Assembly: GCA_015680685.1 (NCBI GenBank) | Contig: MNCI01006576.1 | Coordinates: 92,411-156,410 of the forward strand | Length of the DNA stretch: 64,000 nucleotides | Source of the DNA: Gnetum montanum | Taxonomy: Eukaryota; Streptophyta; Gnetopsida; Gnetales; Gnetaceae | Reading direction: 5' to 3' | Notes under the pieces: model-generated | Seen by the model: the letters and a program-made list of their open reading frames with translations, nothing else | Told to the model about the DNA's origin: nothing | The model's database searches: none | Part shown: one piece after another, positions 13,273-24,800 of the stretch | How the letters are laid out: each line of letters opens with the position of its first letter | Position numbering within the stretch: position 1 is the first letter of the stretch | Made by a program: the position numbers and the translations under genes

Positions 13273-16200
13273 GAGGGCAACATTGTGTTACCGCCTAATC
13301 GATCAATTCCTATGATGTTGCTCTAAACTCTTATGAGATTGGGCATCCAGGGGTTCAATGTTGAATATGTTGTGTAGGACCACGACTATCAAGATTATCA
13401 TCCCACTAAGGCACAACACAAAAAGGATTGACAACAGAAGATGCATTATGAAGTATCGAAGAGGGAACAGTTCACAAACCCCTTATTCTTGTTGAGCCAG
13501 AAAGAAGGAGAGGATTCCTTTTCTGGAGGTTCTTAATTCATAGACTCTACTCCCCTTATCTTTGATGAGGGTGAAACACCACCAAATTTAGACTATGGCA
13601 TTCCGATTGCAAATTTTAGCTAAGTGTTGAGACTACGCTCAACATCAGCTGAGAGCATAGTTAGCCTCTTGTGGAGAGCATAGTCAGCATGAAGGCTAGT
13701 TAGCAAAATGAATCTTTTTGTATCCCCTTTTGGCCCCAAGATTGTAACTATGCTTAACCCCATACAAGATTGTGGAGAGCATAGTCCTAAAGTGTAGTCT
13801 TCAAAATTACATTTTTTATAGGTATCTTATAGTTTTCTCAGCATATACATGTAGTTGAAAGTGTAGTCATAGTCTTGATGTCTCACAGAGTCCGGAAAAG
13901 CACAACACCATTAGTTTAGTGGAGAGCATAGTTGGGTGATAGCGTAGTTCAAACTGTCCCCTCTACCACATGGCAACCATCTCGCATTTCGTGCTAACCC
14001 TAGGCCTATAAATACCCTCACCCTCAACATTTTTAGGGTTGGCAAATCAAAGTGTTGACGAACCAAAGGCATTTCGGTGAACCAAAGAGAGGCAAAGTTG
14101 CAAATCACCATAGTCCACCAAAGCATTATAGCCAATGGTACACCACGACGACCAACCTAGCAGATGTAGACACCTTGAAAGAATGGTAATCTTCATGGCC
14201 AAACATCGCTAAGACTGGGACTACATTGTACACTACAACTATTGTACACCGTGTACCTTCTAACCCCTTTTGGTGTTAACTATGCTTAACCCCATTTGGG
14301 GTGGTGTCCCATTTCTCTCTCTCTCTCTTTCTTTGCATTCTTCACACTTTACTTGCATTTTTTGTTGCTTTACCGCATAGTTATGCCTAAAACTCTGCTT
14401 GGGCAGCAATCTACATGCGTTGACATCATCCACTTCACTGAAACTCTTGATTATGCTCGAGCCCATTGACACCGTTAACACCGTTGACACCACCTACACA
14501 CTTAAACACTGTCTTGCATTAGCATTGCAACTAACCATGCTACACTCGGGTTGCATCTAGTAAGTCCCTGTTTGATCGACAAGACCATTCAAGGCACCCC
14601 GTCTTTACCTCCAAAAGGCCCTCATGCAGACTTAGGTTAGGCTGTGCACCTATGGACCTCAGTGTTCTAGTAGCTAATGTTTTCGATCGTTACATAGGGG
14701 ACCCTCAACCAGAACTCATAGTCCACTATGATAAATCTTGGTTCAGAGAAGAACCAGTCCCATGACTATGGGGCCTTCAAAGGTGGGAGTTAAGGCAAGA
14801 ACATGGACAAGCATCATGATGATGACAAGCATGATGATCATGGTCATGATTGAAGAAGAGGGGATAGTAGGAACTATGCTAGTGCTAGCTCTCCTTCCTC
14901 TTCACCTTCAACAGCCTCATCTTCTTCCTCCTCTAGCTTCGACTAAAGTCCTAGAGGATGTGACTATGATGGAGGTGACCAACAGGACAAAGATGATCAT
15001 AGGGCCCATTGGGCTAGTAGAGACCAAAGGTGTGGGCAATCAAGGGAGGCCTACCACCATGAAAGAAGGGACAACAGAGGACATCATAGGCATCATGGCC
15101 ATCATAGAGGCTATGACTATGATGAGTCTTTTCTTGCAACCAGAAATATGTTGAATATTGCAAAGGTCATGAGAATTCCAACAAGGTATGTGAAAGATCA
15201 TAGAATTAAAAGGTTGAATATGAACAATATCCCCAAGGGATACAACTTAAATCCATAAAACCATCTTTGAGCCTTTCATGATGCCTATGTCTTGCAGAAT
15301 GTTGAGAACAAATTGGAAAAGCTAAAGCTATTCCCAAGGACACTCATTAAGGAGGCTGAAACCTAGTACTGGTCCTTAGAATTGGAATTAATTAGGCAAT
15401 GGAGTACAATGCTTGAACTTTTCAATGACAAGTATCAAATGTACTCCCAAGTGTTTAATTTGAGGAAGCAAATCCAAAGATGGAAACAAGGAACACATGA
15501 ATCCCTTAGATGTGGCCATAGCTAGATATTACTCTTTGTTGCATAAGTGCCTAGGCTATGGCTTTTCTCAAAGGGAGCATCTATGCCATGTCATAGATGG
15601 GCTCTACATAGAAATAAGGAGAACTCTTACAATCTGTGGCCAAGGTAGACTTTTAGATCTTAGAGCCCATTAGATCCAAAGGTTGATTGAGCAGGTGGCC
15701 AAAGAAGAGGATGAGTTGCAGAAAAGGGAAAGTGTAGAGGAGTATAACCTAGATCCTTCCATCCAAAAAAGGAAAGTTTGATTCTATGATAACGAGGAGG
15801 AGGCACCACTTGATGAAATGGTATAGTGTAAAACCTTGCTAATACAAAAATCTATTTCCAAAATATTGGCCAAGGTAGAAAAAATGTGGGATTCTTTGGA
15901 TGAAAAATTTCAAACTACTCTAAGAATCACATAAGAGTCTAAAGAGCAAGATAGCGATCATGCCTAAAGGAGAATGAAAGAAGCTAAACGTGCCCACCAA
16001 AGGGGTAAGGGCAAAGTTGTTAACATTGACGAGGTTGTAGAATCTAAAACAGATGATGATAGTGGGTGTAACATCTACCACTATGAACATCCTAAGGAAT
16101 GTTGCCCAATTATGTCACACTTACAAGAGTTTGGGGTGTATGTGCTAAATCCTATATTGGCAAGAAGGCAAGCACCTAGGCAGTTTTCTTATCCTCAAGG

Positions 16201-16660
16201 AAACTACAGGCAGTTCCACTAATAGCAAGCCTACTATCCAAGTGGAGCTCCACCCTAACCTCATGAGCAGTGCTAGTAATGGCAACACCCATAGTTGTGG
16301 AGGATGCCACCACCAAGACAACAATACTCTTACCAACAACTAGATCCCTTTGGGTATTATGTTCAGTAGCCAATTTCTCCACATGACTCTTCTAGTCATG
16401 CCTCCTTTTAGCACCACTACTACCCTTCTGAATATTATAGATTTCAATCTCCAAGAGAGGAATCCCCATTTCCATATTACTCTCATCATCCTTCTACACC
16501 TGTACCTCTACCCTCAACTCAATTGCCACCAACTCCATCCATGCAAGGTGAAATTCTTGCCCAACCATAGTAAAAGAATGCCACGAGGAATGTTAACTTA
16601 TAACCGACTCCTTAATTGAGTGGTTCAAAGAACAAACCCTAAAAATGACCTTTCTTCTAA
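13273..16660 (+). pseudogene. Gypsy gag of copy A, interrupted by a solo LTR
   Basis: The gag gene in two blocks, 13273-13571 and 14695-16660. The first reads EGNIVLPPNRS, then MRLGIQGFNVEYVV and FTNPLFLLSQKEGEDSF, matching copy D. The second has a striking His/Asp-rich tract (HHDDDKHDDHGHD, near 14810), a serine run, a second tract with RGHHRHHGHHRGYDYDE (near 15090), then TRNMLNIAKVMRIP, KLKLFPRTLIKEAE and NLRKQIQRWKQGTHESL. Near 16070 a degraded zinc-knuckle-like motif reads CNIYHYEHPKECC. It would have packaged the RNA. Stops and frameshifts make it non-functional. Confidence 0.8.
13572..14694 (+). mobile_element. Solo LTR of family 2 inserted in gag of copy A
   Basis: A 1123-bp block starting TGAAACACC and ending GTTACA, absent from the same place in copy D. 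It resembles the LTR of the family-2 element at 57426-59424 at both ends and around the promoter (TATAAATACCC at about 14008). The flanks are GAGGG (13567-13571) and TAGGG (14695-14699); copy B keeps GAGGG on the right side, so the target duplication was probably GAGGG. U3 repeats the phrase GTGGAGAGCATAGT. A (CT)n run lies at about 14312-14332. No internal element sequence is attached. Confidence 0.75.
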
Positions 16661-16699
16661 ACTAACAGTCCTTCTAGGCCTTCACATATACCTGTGGCT

Positions 16700-17370
16700 G
16701 ATGACCCTACTTCTCCCTCATCCTCTACAACCTCATTCGAGATCCCTTCAAACCAAAAGCCTTCTAAAGTGCATACCGTGATGTTTACCCATGTTGTCTT
16801 TGATTGGATAAAGGTTGGCCACCTTCTTAGGAAAAGATATGATCCTAAGAGTCCCCTCATTTACTTACAAATCATTGGGAATAAGCCTTGAAAGGCTTTT
16901 CTAGACTCAAGTTTTGGTGTGAATTTGATATCTCATGAAATGTACAAGGCCTGGAACCTATCCCCACTCAAGAAGAGCAACACTCATCTTAAGTTGGTAG
17001 ATCAATCCATCACTGTTCCTTTGGAACTAGTAGAGGACCTTATGACTATCATCTATGAATGGTCCTATCCTACTAACTTCCTGGTGATCTGTGTTGACAA
17101 CTATAAGGGGGACTTCCCAATCATCATGGGAAGGGCTTGGCTGAGCATAATTAATGCATGGCTAGAAATTTGAGATCTATCCTTGGAAATTTCCAAAGAA
17201 AAAAATTTGGGAAGATTAAGATGAAGCATGTTCCATGTATCAGGTATAATGACATGGGATGCAACTGTATGCAAAAATTATGAACCATAAAAAACACATC
17301 TGTCATAGCATGCAGAGAGTATGCCAATGTGAGAGAAATTCAAAGGTGCTTGTATGCAACAACCACAAAA
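16700..17370 (+). pseudogene. Gypsy aspartic protease of copy A
   Basis: Reads HVVFDWIKVGHLLRKRYD, SPLIYLQIIGNKP, a degraded active site FLDSSFGVNLISHEMYKAWN (DSG changed to DSS), then DQSITVPLELVEDLMTIIYEW and GDFPIIMGRAWLSIINAW. The last is the flap and C-terminal hydrophobic block of retropepsins. It sits between gag and RT as in other Athila-like elements. Stops at the ends separate it from its neighbours. Confidence 0.8.
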
Positions 17371-17789
17371 TAGGAGGGCACCTAGTGGCTAGTAGCTAAT
17401 TGAGAATATAGTTCAACAATATGCATGGAACCGACTAAGAGCCTTACAAGTGTCTACATTGAAGGCATGAATGAACCAAAGCAAGTTCATCACCAACTCT
17501 TTGATGATGAACATGATGAAACCAATTAGGGAGAGTTGAAGATCCCTAAGAGCTTTAAATAGGAGCCCCTTGAGTTGAAACCCTTACTAGCCAGAATGGA
17601 ATATGTCTTTCTGAATAATGGAAAATCGGTTATCATAAATGCCAACCTTGCTCTTGTGTAGAAAAAGAAGTTATTGGAGGTGGTCAACAGATGGCCAACA
17701 GCCTTTGCTTCGTCATATTCTAAACTCATTAGAATTGATCCTAGGATATGCTAGCATTGCATCTACATAGATCCCTCCATCAAGCTAAA

Positions 17790-20392
17790 GAGACAGCCAC
17801 AGTGGTGGTTGAACCCCAAACTAAAGCAAATAGTGAAATAGAAGATTGAACAACTCCTCAAAGTAGGGTTTATCTCTCCCATTGTGGATAGCAAGTGGGT
17901 TAGAACACTTGTGATAGTGCCAAAGAAGGGTGGTAAATGAAGGGTTCATATTGATTTCAAGCTGTTGAACATGGCAACTTACAAAGATCACTTTCCATTG
18001 CCATTTATGGACCAGGTGTTGAACATCATTTCTAGGCATTGCTACTATAGGTTTTTGGATGGTTATAGTGGCTATAACCAAATTCAGATTGCACTAGAGG
18101 ATCAAGCCAAAACAATATTCACAAGTTCCTAGGGGACTTTCACATACAAAAAGATGTTGTTTGGTTTGTGCAATGCCCCTACTACTATCCAATGCCTTGT
18201 CCTAAGCATCTTCCAATAGTAGATTAGTAGCAGGGTGGAAGTCTTCATGGATAACTTCTCTGCCTATGGGGCTATATTGAGCAAGCCCTGGACCATCTTG
18301 AGCAACTGCTAAAAAGGTGTGTGGAGATAAACCTTAGGCTCAATTGGTAGAAAAGCCATCTAATGGTGCAAGAAGGCATTATTTTGGGACATAGAATTTC
18401 TAGAAAAGGGATCAAGGTGGACCCTGAAAAAATAATGGTCATCCAAGGAATTACCAAACAGCTAGAAATAGTCAAAGATGTGAGGTCATTCCTTGGACAC
18501 ACTAGGTACTACTAGTGATTTATTGAGAATTTCTCTAAGATAGTTAAATTATTGATGGAGCTGACAAAGAAGGATGCTTCATTTGTCTAAACTAAGGAAT
18601 GCGAGCATGCATTCTAGCTTCTTAAGTCAAAGTTCATAGAAACTTCAATTCTATGAGCACCTAACTGGTCCAGACCTTTCCACATCATGATAAATGCATC
18701 AAATTATGCCTTGGGAGCCATGCTCATGCAATTGGACAATCAAAGACATCCTTAATACATCCACTATGCAAGTAGAAGCATTGTGGGTGCACAGCTAAAC
18801 TACACCACAACAGAGAAGGAATTGATGATGGTGGTGTTCACCTTGGAAAATTTCAAGCACTATGTGCTTGGGTACAAGGTGTTTGTGCACACTACCCATA
18901 GTGTAATTTGGTTCCTCATGAACAAACCAATGGTGAGCTCTCGTGTTATATGGTGGCTTATGATTTTACAGGAATTCAATCTTCCAATGGTAGATCGAAA
19001 GGGAAAAGAGAATGTGGTTGTTGATCACTTTTCTTGGTTGTGATGGGACAACAAAGAGAAGGAGAGCCCACTGTTAGATCAGTTTCCTAATGAACTCCTC
19101 TTTTTTAGGGCCATAACAAAACAAAGACCCACTAAATCCAATTGGTGTGATCACATTCTTACCTATATTCTCACTTAGGAGATGCCATAGGAGTGGAACC
19201 ACAAGAAAAAACAACAGTTTCTTCACTAGGTGAAATGCTTCATGGAGATTAATGGACATCTTTGTAAGGTGTGTGCTGATGGCCTAATTTGTTGGTGTGT
19301 CCATGATGCTAATCAACTACATGTTCTCCAAGATGCTCATGAGGGCCCTTATGAGGGCCACTATGTTGGGAGGCACATGACCATTAAGATCCTCCTAATA
19401 GGGTATTATTATCCAACATTTTTTAGGGATGCTTACCACTTCATCCCCTCCTGTGAATGCTGCCATCGTGATGGTGGAATGGCGACTTCTATGGAGGAAC
19501 CTCAATAGTGGATCCAACCATTGGAGCCTTTGACATTTAGGGCATTGACTTCATGGATCCCATCACACCCATGTTAAATGGAAATTTGTACATCATAATT
19601 GTTGTTAACTATTATACAAAATGGGTGAAAGCTGGAGCTATCACTAATTGTACATTTTCTACGACTACTCAATTTACATAACAATATGTTGTAAATAGGT
19701 TTAGAATGCCACATGCATTTAATTTTGATAACGGTACTCATTTTATAGGCACTACCTTTCAAAAACTCATGCAATGCTTAGGGGTTGAACATAAATTAAC
19801 AACACCCTACCACCCCCAAGCCAACGGTCAAGCAGAGGTTACAAATAGGGAAATAACAAACATAGTAACATAAACTATTAGTAAATATAGGAGGCATTGG
19901 AGCATGAAACTTAACAATGCCTTTTGAACCTACCACTTCACTTGGAAACTTTATATTGACTACTCTCCTTGTGAGCTTGTATATAGAAAATTGCCAACTC
20001 TTCCAATTTGAGCTGAGCTCTATACACTATCAATAGCTTGTGACCTTAACCTTGACCTAAGTCTAGTATAAAAAGAAAGATTGATGAATCTCAACTTGCT
20101 ATATAAGAACCAATTTGTAGCCCTATCATCCAATGAAGTACACAAGGCATTCAATAAGCAATGACATAACCTTAGAATAAGGAAAGTCATATTTCAACCA
20201 AAAGATAGGATCCTCTACTGGAATCCCACACATATATCATAAAGAACCATGTTTCAAACATTGTGGAAGGGGCTTTATGTTATCTATGAAACCTTTTCTT
20301 GTAGGGTCATGTTAATATACAAACTTGAAAGCCCAAACAAGAAACTGTTGATCAACATGCAACAAATCAACCCTTTCCATGAACCTAAGTAA
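17790..20392 (+). pseudogene. Gypsy pol (RT, RNase H, integrase) of copy A
   Basis: RT: FISPIVDSKWV, VIVPKKGGK, DHFPLPFMDQVL and RFLDGYSGYNQIQIALEDQA. The catalytic FMDD has become FMDN (VFMDNFSAYG, about 18240). Then EGIILGHRISRKGIKVDPEK and VRSFLGHTRYY follow, with a frameshift near 18290. RNase H: LNYTTTEKELMMVVFTLENF and GKENVVVDHFSWL (18783-19043). Integrase: His/Cys region with HEGPYEGHYVGRHMT and CECCHRDG (19230-19508), core with IIIVVNYYTKWV, FDNGTHFIGTTFQKL and TTPYHPQANGQAEVTNREI, and a C-terminal part ending INPFHEPK at 20389. More than ten stops are present. Confidence 0.88.
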
Positions 20393-21900
20393 GCTAGTAA
20401 CCAGAACACCTCAACAGATGGATAGGCATGCTCAATTTTTCAGATCTTCTGCTTCCAACTTAGTTGTGGAGGAGATGTTCATCCATGCTCATCCATTAAA
20501 ATGGCTCCTCAATTTTTACACTTTTTTGTTTTACATCATCTTTAGTACAATTTTCTCTTTCTTAAATATTTTACAATTTCTTCTATATTTTACTTTATTT
20601 GGTTTGGGTTTTTCTAATGTTTTGTTTTATTTGCTTTATTGCTACCAAAACTTAGTGCAACTGTAGTTGTTGATTGATGGTGGTTTGTACTATAATGTTA
20701 TTTTATTGCTAATGTCCAAATTCTATCTTTAAATTTTGTTATTAATAACTAAGAGATGGTTTCTTTTTCATGATAACAGGCAATGAGTCCACATCATCCA
20801 CCCATCCACAGAACTCTATGCTATTCCTTGTTTTGGAAAGATGATGTCCCTTCCTTAATGAAACTTATAATGAACCTGTGTCCTTGGTAGTTTCCAAACT
20901 TGGAAAGGATTAAAGGGATAGATAAGGGTTTGACTTCAAGGGGATTTGATGCTCTCTATACTTGCCTACCCTTTTGGGTGCATGAGTGCTCTCATGGATT
21001 TCTCACCATTCCATTGTCAACCAATAACAATAAGCTAAAAGTCTTTGCATGGTGTGGTTCCCATCAAAAACAAATAAAAATATTAAAAAAACAATAATAA
21101 TGAAAATTCAAAGCACACCCCTTAGACAAAATAATGGGCTACAAGCACTAGTTATGGGACTAGAAAGACATGTTACCCATGCCTAAAGGTTCCCTCTACC
21201 TAAGGTCACACTCGCTTCTTGCTTCTCTTTTCTTCTCTTTTAGGAATGATGATTGATCTGTGGGAATGCTCTTGTGTCTTAAAGGGATGGGCCAGTCTTG
21301 GAGTGTTAATGCTAAGTCATTGAAAGTGGTTAGTTTTGATTCAGACTAAGGATGGACAATTATCAAGTCATATTAACCACAAAATTTACATGGGACTTCA
21401 TGTGACCATGATACGGAACTCCATTCCACTCTCTACCTCATCCACCTATGCTTTTCATAACTCACCTCACTACCATTTTTCATGTTTTGTTCAATGTCTT
21501 AGTTTGATGTTTCAAAATTCTTAAGTAGATTTTTATGGAATTTAGTCCTTAACTTTCCACAAACATTAAGCACCCATGGGGTCCATGAGCTCCTTGGTTT
21601 GAGGGCATGCAAGAGCATTAAAGGCATGAGCTTGCTATGGGGAGGGCCCACTTGCATACTCTTTGGTTGGGCAGTTTCTTATCCTTAGACATTTTCACAT
21701 TTAAATCATTCATGCTCCATGTCAGTTGCATCTAGTTTTGTACTCCTTTTTGAGTTTCTCCTATCATTCTTCCAATAAGGACATTTTTGTAAATTATCTT
21801 ATCCTCTTCAAGCATTTCTTCATGTTGATGACCTTTTTTGTCCTCTATGGACTCCAACTTTATGTAAAAACTCTTTGTTTTTTGTCAGATTTTCAAAGTA
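20393..21900 (+). other. Spacer between pol and ORF3, copy A
   Basis: About 1.5 kb without a convincing ORF, aligned along its length with copy B (55081-56560) and in patches with copy D. It starts with a T-rich stretch (20520-20650). I see no coding potential on either strand, yet three copies kept it, which suggests a leader, promoter or packaging role. Confidence 0.5.
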
Positions 21901-21904
21901 CAAA

Positions 21905-22025
21905 AAATTATCTTTTTGTTGCGTCAATGGGATCCCATTGATGCAAGCCCTCATGTTGATGCAACCCTGTATATGATATCTCATTAGCATAGCCATAAAA
22001 ACCTATAAATATCATGCAACACTTT
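21905..22025 (+). promoter_or_regulatory. Internal promoter-like region upstream of ORF3, copy A
   Basis: A short palindromic stretch (CAATGGGATCCCATTG, about 21927-21942) is followed by ACCTATAAATAT (TATA at 22003-22011) and CATGCAACACTTTGG. Copy B has the same order at 56565-56680, and copy D has a TATA-CAACACTT equivalent. It lies about 415 bp before the ORF3 ATG. Promoter activity is inferred. Confidence 0.5.
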
Positions 22026-22141
22026 GGAAATTTTTGCCATTTCCTTAAAAAAGGTGAAGGAGTTTTTGCATTTTTTAGAGCCCATGCCTTTCACATTGCT
22101 TGCTCGATTAACCTTATTATTTGTTCTTGCAATTACTGAAG

Positions 22142-22420
22142 GTAAGCTCTACATCATGGGAGCCATAAACCTTAGGTTTTTGATGAATTTTTTTTGGAAA
22201 TTTTCTAACTCCCACAAGGTTTAACCAATAAAATAATACTAGAATCAGTAATTTATGAGAGTTAAACCTTCCCAACGAACTCTAGTAGACATTAAAATAA
22301 AATAATAATAAAATAATCAAACTTGCCATGATCACAACTTAGCCAAGTGTAACTAATCCATGAGACAAGGTATCTAAGTTACATATTAAATGCTAATCCT
22401 TGGTTAGGTTGTGATTATAG
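22142..22420 (+). other. Intron-like leader segment before ORF3, copy A
   Basis: A good donor (CTGAAG/GTAAGC) at 22141/22142 and an acceptor (GTGATTATAG) ending at 22420, directly before ATG. It would be a 279-nt AT-rich intron. The donor is identical in copy B and shifted to GTACAC in copy D. Confidence 0.5.
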
Positions 22421-23230
22421 ATGGCACCTAGACCAAAGTGCTCGTAGGAAGGAGGACTGTCCCAACTAAGGGACAAGTGGCCTAGAACTAGAAGGAGCCA
22501 ACAGGAACAGCCCCAAGAGCAAGTGACTAAGACACATGCAATGGGACCTCTTCATGAGGACCCTAAAGTGGAACTTGTTCGTCAGATTCTAGAAGTTGAA
22601 ATGGAGCAGTCCCATTGAGATGAGACACCTAGACCTAGATTGAACCTTGAGGTCACTCTAACAAAGGCCTATTTGAGATAAATCGGGTCTAGGGAGATTC
22701 AAAAAATAGTTTTCCCTAAACTAAACTTTGGATCCTTCCTAGACTTTGCCCTAGAAGATGTCAAAGCTTAACTCTAGACTTCTCCCATGTGGCCCATTCT
22801 TAGTTCCAGTGAAGAATGGTACATGGGAGAAACATACCTTGTTTGGAATAACAGGCAGGGCAATGCCACGGTGAAAATCAAGGATATTTCTATGTCCTAC
22901 TTGGTGAAGGCCATTTCTAAGGCCCTTGGGTTGTTGGAAACCAGGGCAACCTTGGTAGAAATTTCACTGTAGGCAAACCTAAAGGTTAGAAAGGAGTGGG
23001 TTTGACAACGCTATGGTGTTGACCATAAGGAGTTTGGTGCACTCATAATGGTAGATAGTGCATACTTCAAAATGGTGGCCTACCACCTCAATTTGATGGT
23101 GAGGCCTAGCAAGGTGACAGCCTTCTTTGCCCATGCATGCATCGCTTTGAGCGGAAACTTTTTGGTCAACCTCTCTTAGCTAATCTATCTTGAGATGGAA
23201 AAACATTTTAAAGAAAACAAACATTGGAAC
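22421..23230 (+). pseudogene. ORF3 of family-1 element, copy A (N-terminal 270 codons)
   Basis: One frame can be followed from ATG 22421 to about 23230 with roughly nine stops. It begins MAPRPK, has a basic/Gln-rich part (RRSQQEQPQEQ), EVTLTKAYLR, KLNFGSFLDFALEDVKA, then EEWYMGETYLVWNNRQGNAT, VKIKDISMSYLVKAISKALG, HKEFGALIMVDSAYFKMVAY and HLNLMVRPSKVTAFFAHACI. Copy D matches it over this whole length. The protein then stops being alignable where the LTR-like repeat starts. No known catalytic motif was seen. Function unknown. Confidence 0.7.
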
Positions 23231-23765
23231 ACATGGTTTGATGCATTAACGTGACCCTGTCAACATAGTGTCTATCTTTGCCTATAAATATGCACTCACC
23301 AACTACATTTATGGCATTCCATAGTTAGTATCTTAGCAAACCTCTTGCATATTGTTTATTTGACAGTTAGAATATTTTCTAAGTGCTTGTAGTAGGAGTG
23401 TGACGTGTACGGATCTTTATTCACTGATGTACTTGAGCACCTCGGTGTGACTGACAATAAAGATGAGCTTTCTTCACAAACCTTGCAACATTTGGAATTA
23501 GCTTAATGTTTACTAATGCATTTATTATTTGAGCAATTTACTTTAATGCATCGAATCAATTAACTAAATAGTGATTAATTAAAGCATATAAGTATGACCA
23601 TTTCAAACATACGTTAACGTTTGGTAAGCTGAGTAGTGCTTAATGCTTGGTAACTCAGTAATGTTGCAATGTGGTTTAGGATGTGTACAGTAAATGGGAA
23701 TGGATGCTTATGTTAGGATTAGTTAATTATTAGCTTAGTTAAACATTTAATTACTTTATTAAATG
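23228..23765 (+). repeat. LTR-like repeat of family 1, 3' side of copy A
   Basis: About 540 bp shared with 47395-47895. It starts near TGGTTTGATGCATT, has CCTATAAATATGC (TATA, about 23282) and a conserved downstream part with TTCTTCACAAACCTTG. It follows ORF3 in copy A and precedes the leader and gag in copy B, the positions expected for the 3' and 5' LTR of one family. Neither copy has clean TG/CA ends, so the borders are approximate. Confidence 0.55.
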
Positions 23766-24450
23766 TTATCGAAACTAAAATTGAAACTGAAATGTATCAA
23801 GGTCTCATTCAAAGATCTTTTGATTACTTTGAAATATTACATTGAACATGCAAAGGGACAATAAGGAAAGATATTTATTATACGAATTCTTTACTTCATT
23901 TAGACATTTGATTTAATTATGAGATAAAATTATGAAGAAGGCTTATCAAATTTGAGGTAAACCTGAAGACATAGATTCAATTCCAATTCGTAACACTAAG
24001 TAGGTAAATCTTAGGATTGTCTCTTGGAGGCTCAATGCTCATTCAACCAAGCAATATCGTAATAAGGTGGTTAGAGGAGAGAGAGCCTAACCCCTTTAAC
24101 TTAAGCCAAGATATATCGCAATATAGGTACAACCCAAGATATATGGTCAAATTAGAACAAACCTCTAGCTAACACCTCATTGTTATCCTAAACCTTATGA
24201 CTTGATGAACAACCACTCTAGATGATGATTCCTCACCTTGGACTCATTCTTTAAAAGGTCAAAGAGAGAACCATGTAACAATATTTAGCTTCAGAAAAGT
24301 TAAAAAAGGGGGAGGAGACTATAAAAGGGGAAATTGAATAAAAACAAAAAAATAAAAAAAGAAAAAAGAAAAAGAAAAAAGAAAAAGAAAAAAGAAAACA
24401 CAAGCAACCCTTCCGCAAGAAAATCCAAATTGGGTGACCTCCCTTTCGCA
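23766..24450. other. Anonymous intergenic DNA with a GAAAAA-type simple repeat
   Basis: No gene recognised. A purine-rich simple repeat (units of GAAAAA/GAAAAAA) occupies about 24345-24400. Read on the opposite strand it creates a Phe-rich open frame that I do not accept as a protein. Confidence 0.6.
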
Positions 24451-24499
24451 GTGTAAATTTAAAGTATCGTTCGATTGTAAAGAATAAACAAGAACAAAC

Positions 24500-24800
24500 A
24501 ATAAACAAAATTTTGAAGGGAAACATTGCCAGGCTCGTGGCGCGGCTCTCACTGGAAGCGAGGTTGAAACGAACAAAAAGTTGAAACCATAGCCGTATAC
24601 GGTATATCGCAAGCCTTCCTGGATGAAGTTTCCTAACTATACGGGTGCGTTCCTTGCCGCTGTCGAGTCTCGTTCTCTTTAAATAGAAATGTTCTTGCCT
24701 ATTCATATGTACGCCATATCGAGAACTGACGAATGAAAACAGTTTTCGTTGAAACACTGATTTAAGGTTTTGCTCCCTTTCTGTGTGATGCGAAGCGTCC
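24500..24800 (+). promoter_or_regulatory. CpG-rich block, possible COX19 promoter
   Basis: Between 24530 and 24750 CpG is far more frequent than in the retroelement DNA around it (GGCGCGGC, GCCGTATACGG, TTGCCGCTGTCGAG, and others). A TATA-like CTTTAAATAG lies at about 24678. It is 2.4 kb upstream of the first COX19 coding exon and is the nearest stretch that does not look like methylated, CpG-depleted repeat. Promoter role and strand are inferred. Confidence 0.35.

Larger units (their letters stand above)
13273..23765 (+). mobile_element. Family-1 Ty3/Gypsy element, copy A (5'-truncated)
   Basis: Second family-1 copy, plus strand. It starts inside gag: similarity to copy B begins at the EGNIVLPPN stretch (13273), so leader and first 70 or so codons are missing. 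Order: gag with an inserted solo LTR, protease, RT/RNase H, integrase to 20392, spacer with internal promoter, the first 270 codons of ORF3, and an LTR-like repeat at 23228-23765. Most of ORF3 seems to have been deleted between 23230 and that repeat. Stops occur throughout, most often TAG. Confidence 0.85.

Noticed and set aside
14738-15154. 138-codon Met-rich plus-strand frame, with a counterpart at 49395-49808
   Set aside because: It is the out-of-frame reading of the gag His/Asp tract (ATG runs from CATGATGATG); the frame matching copy D is another one.
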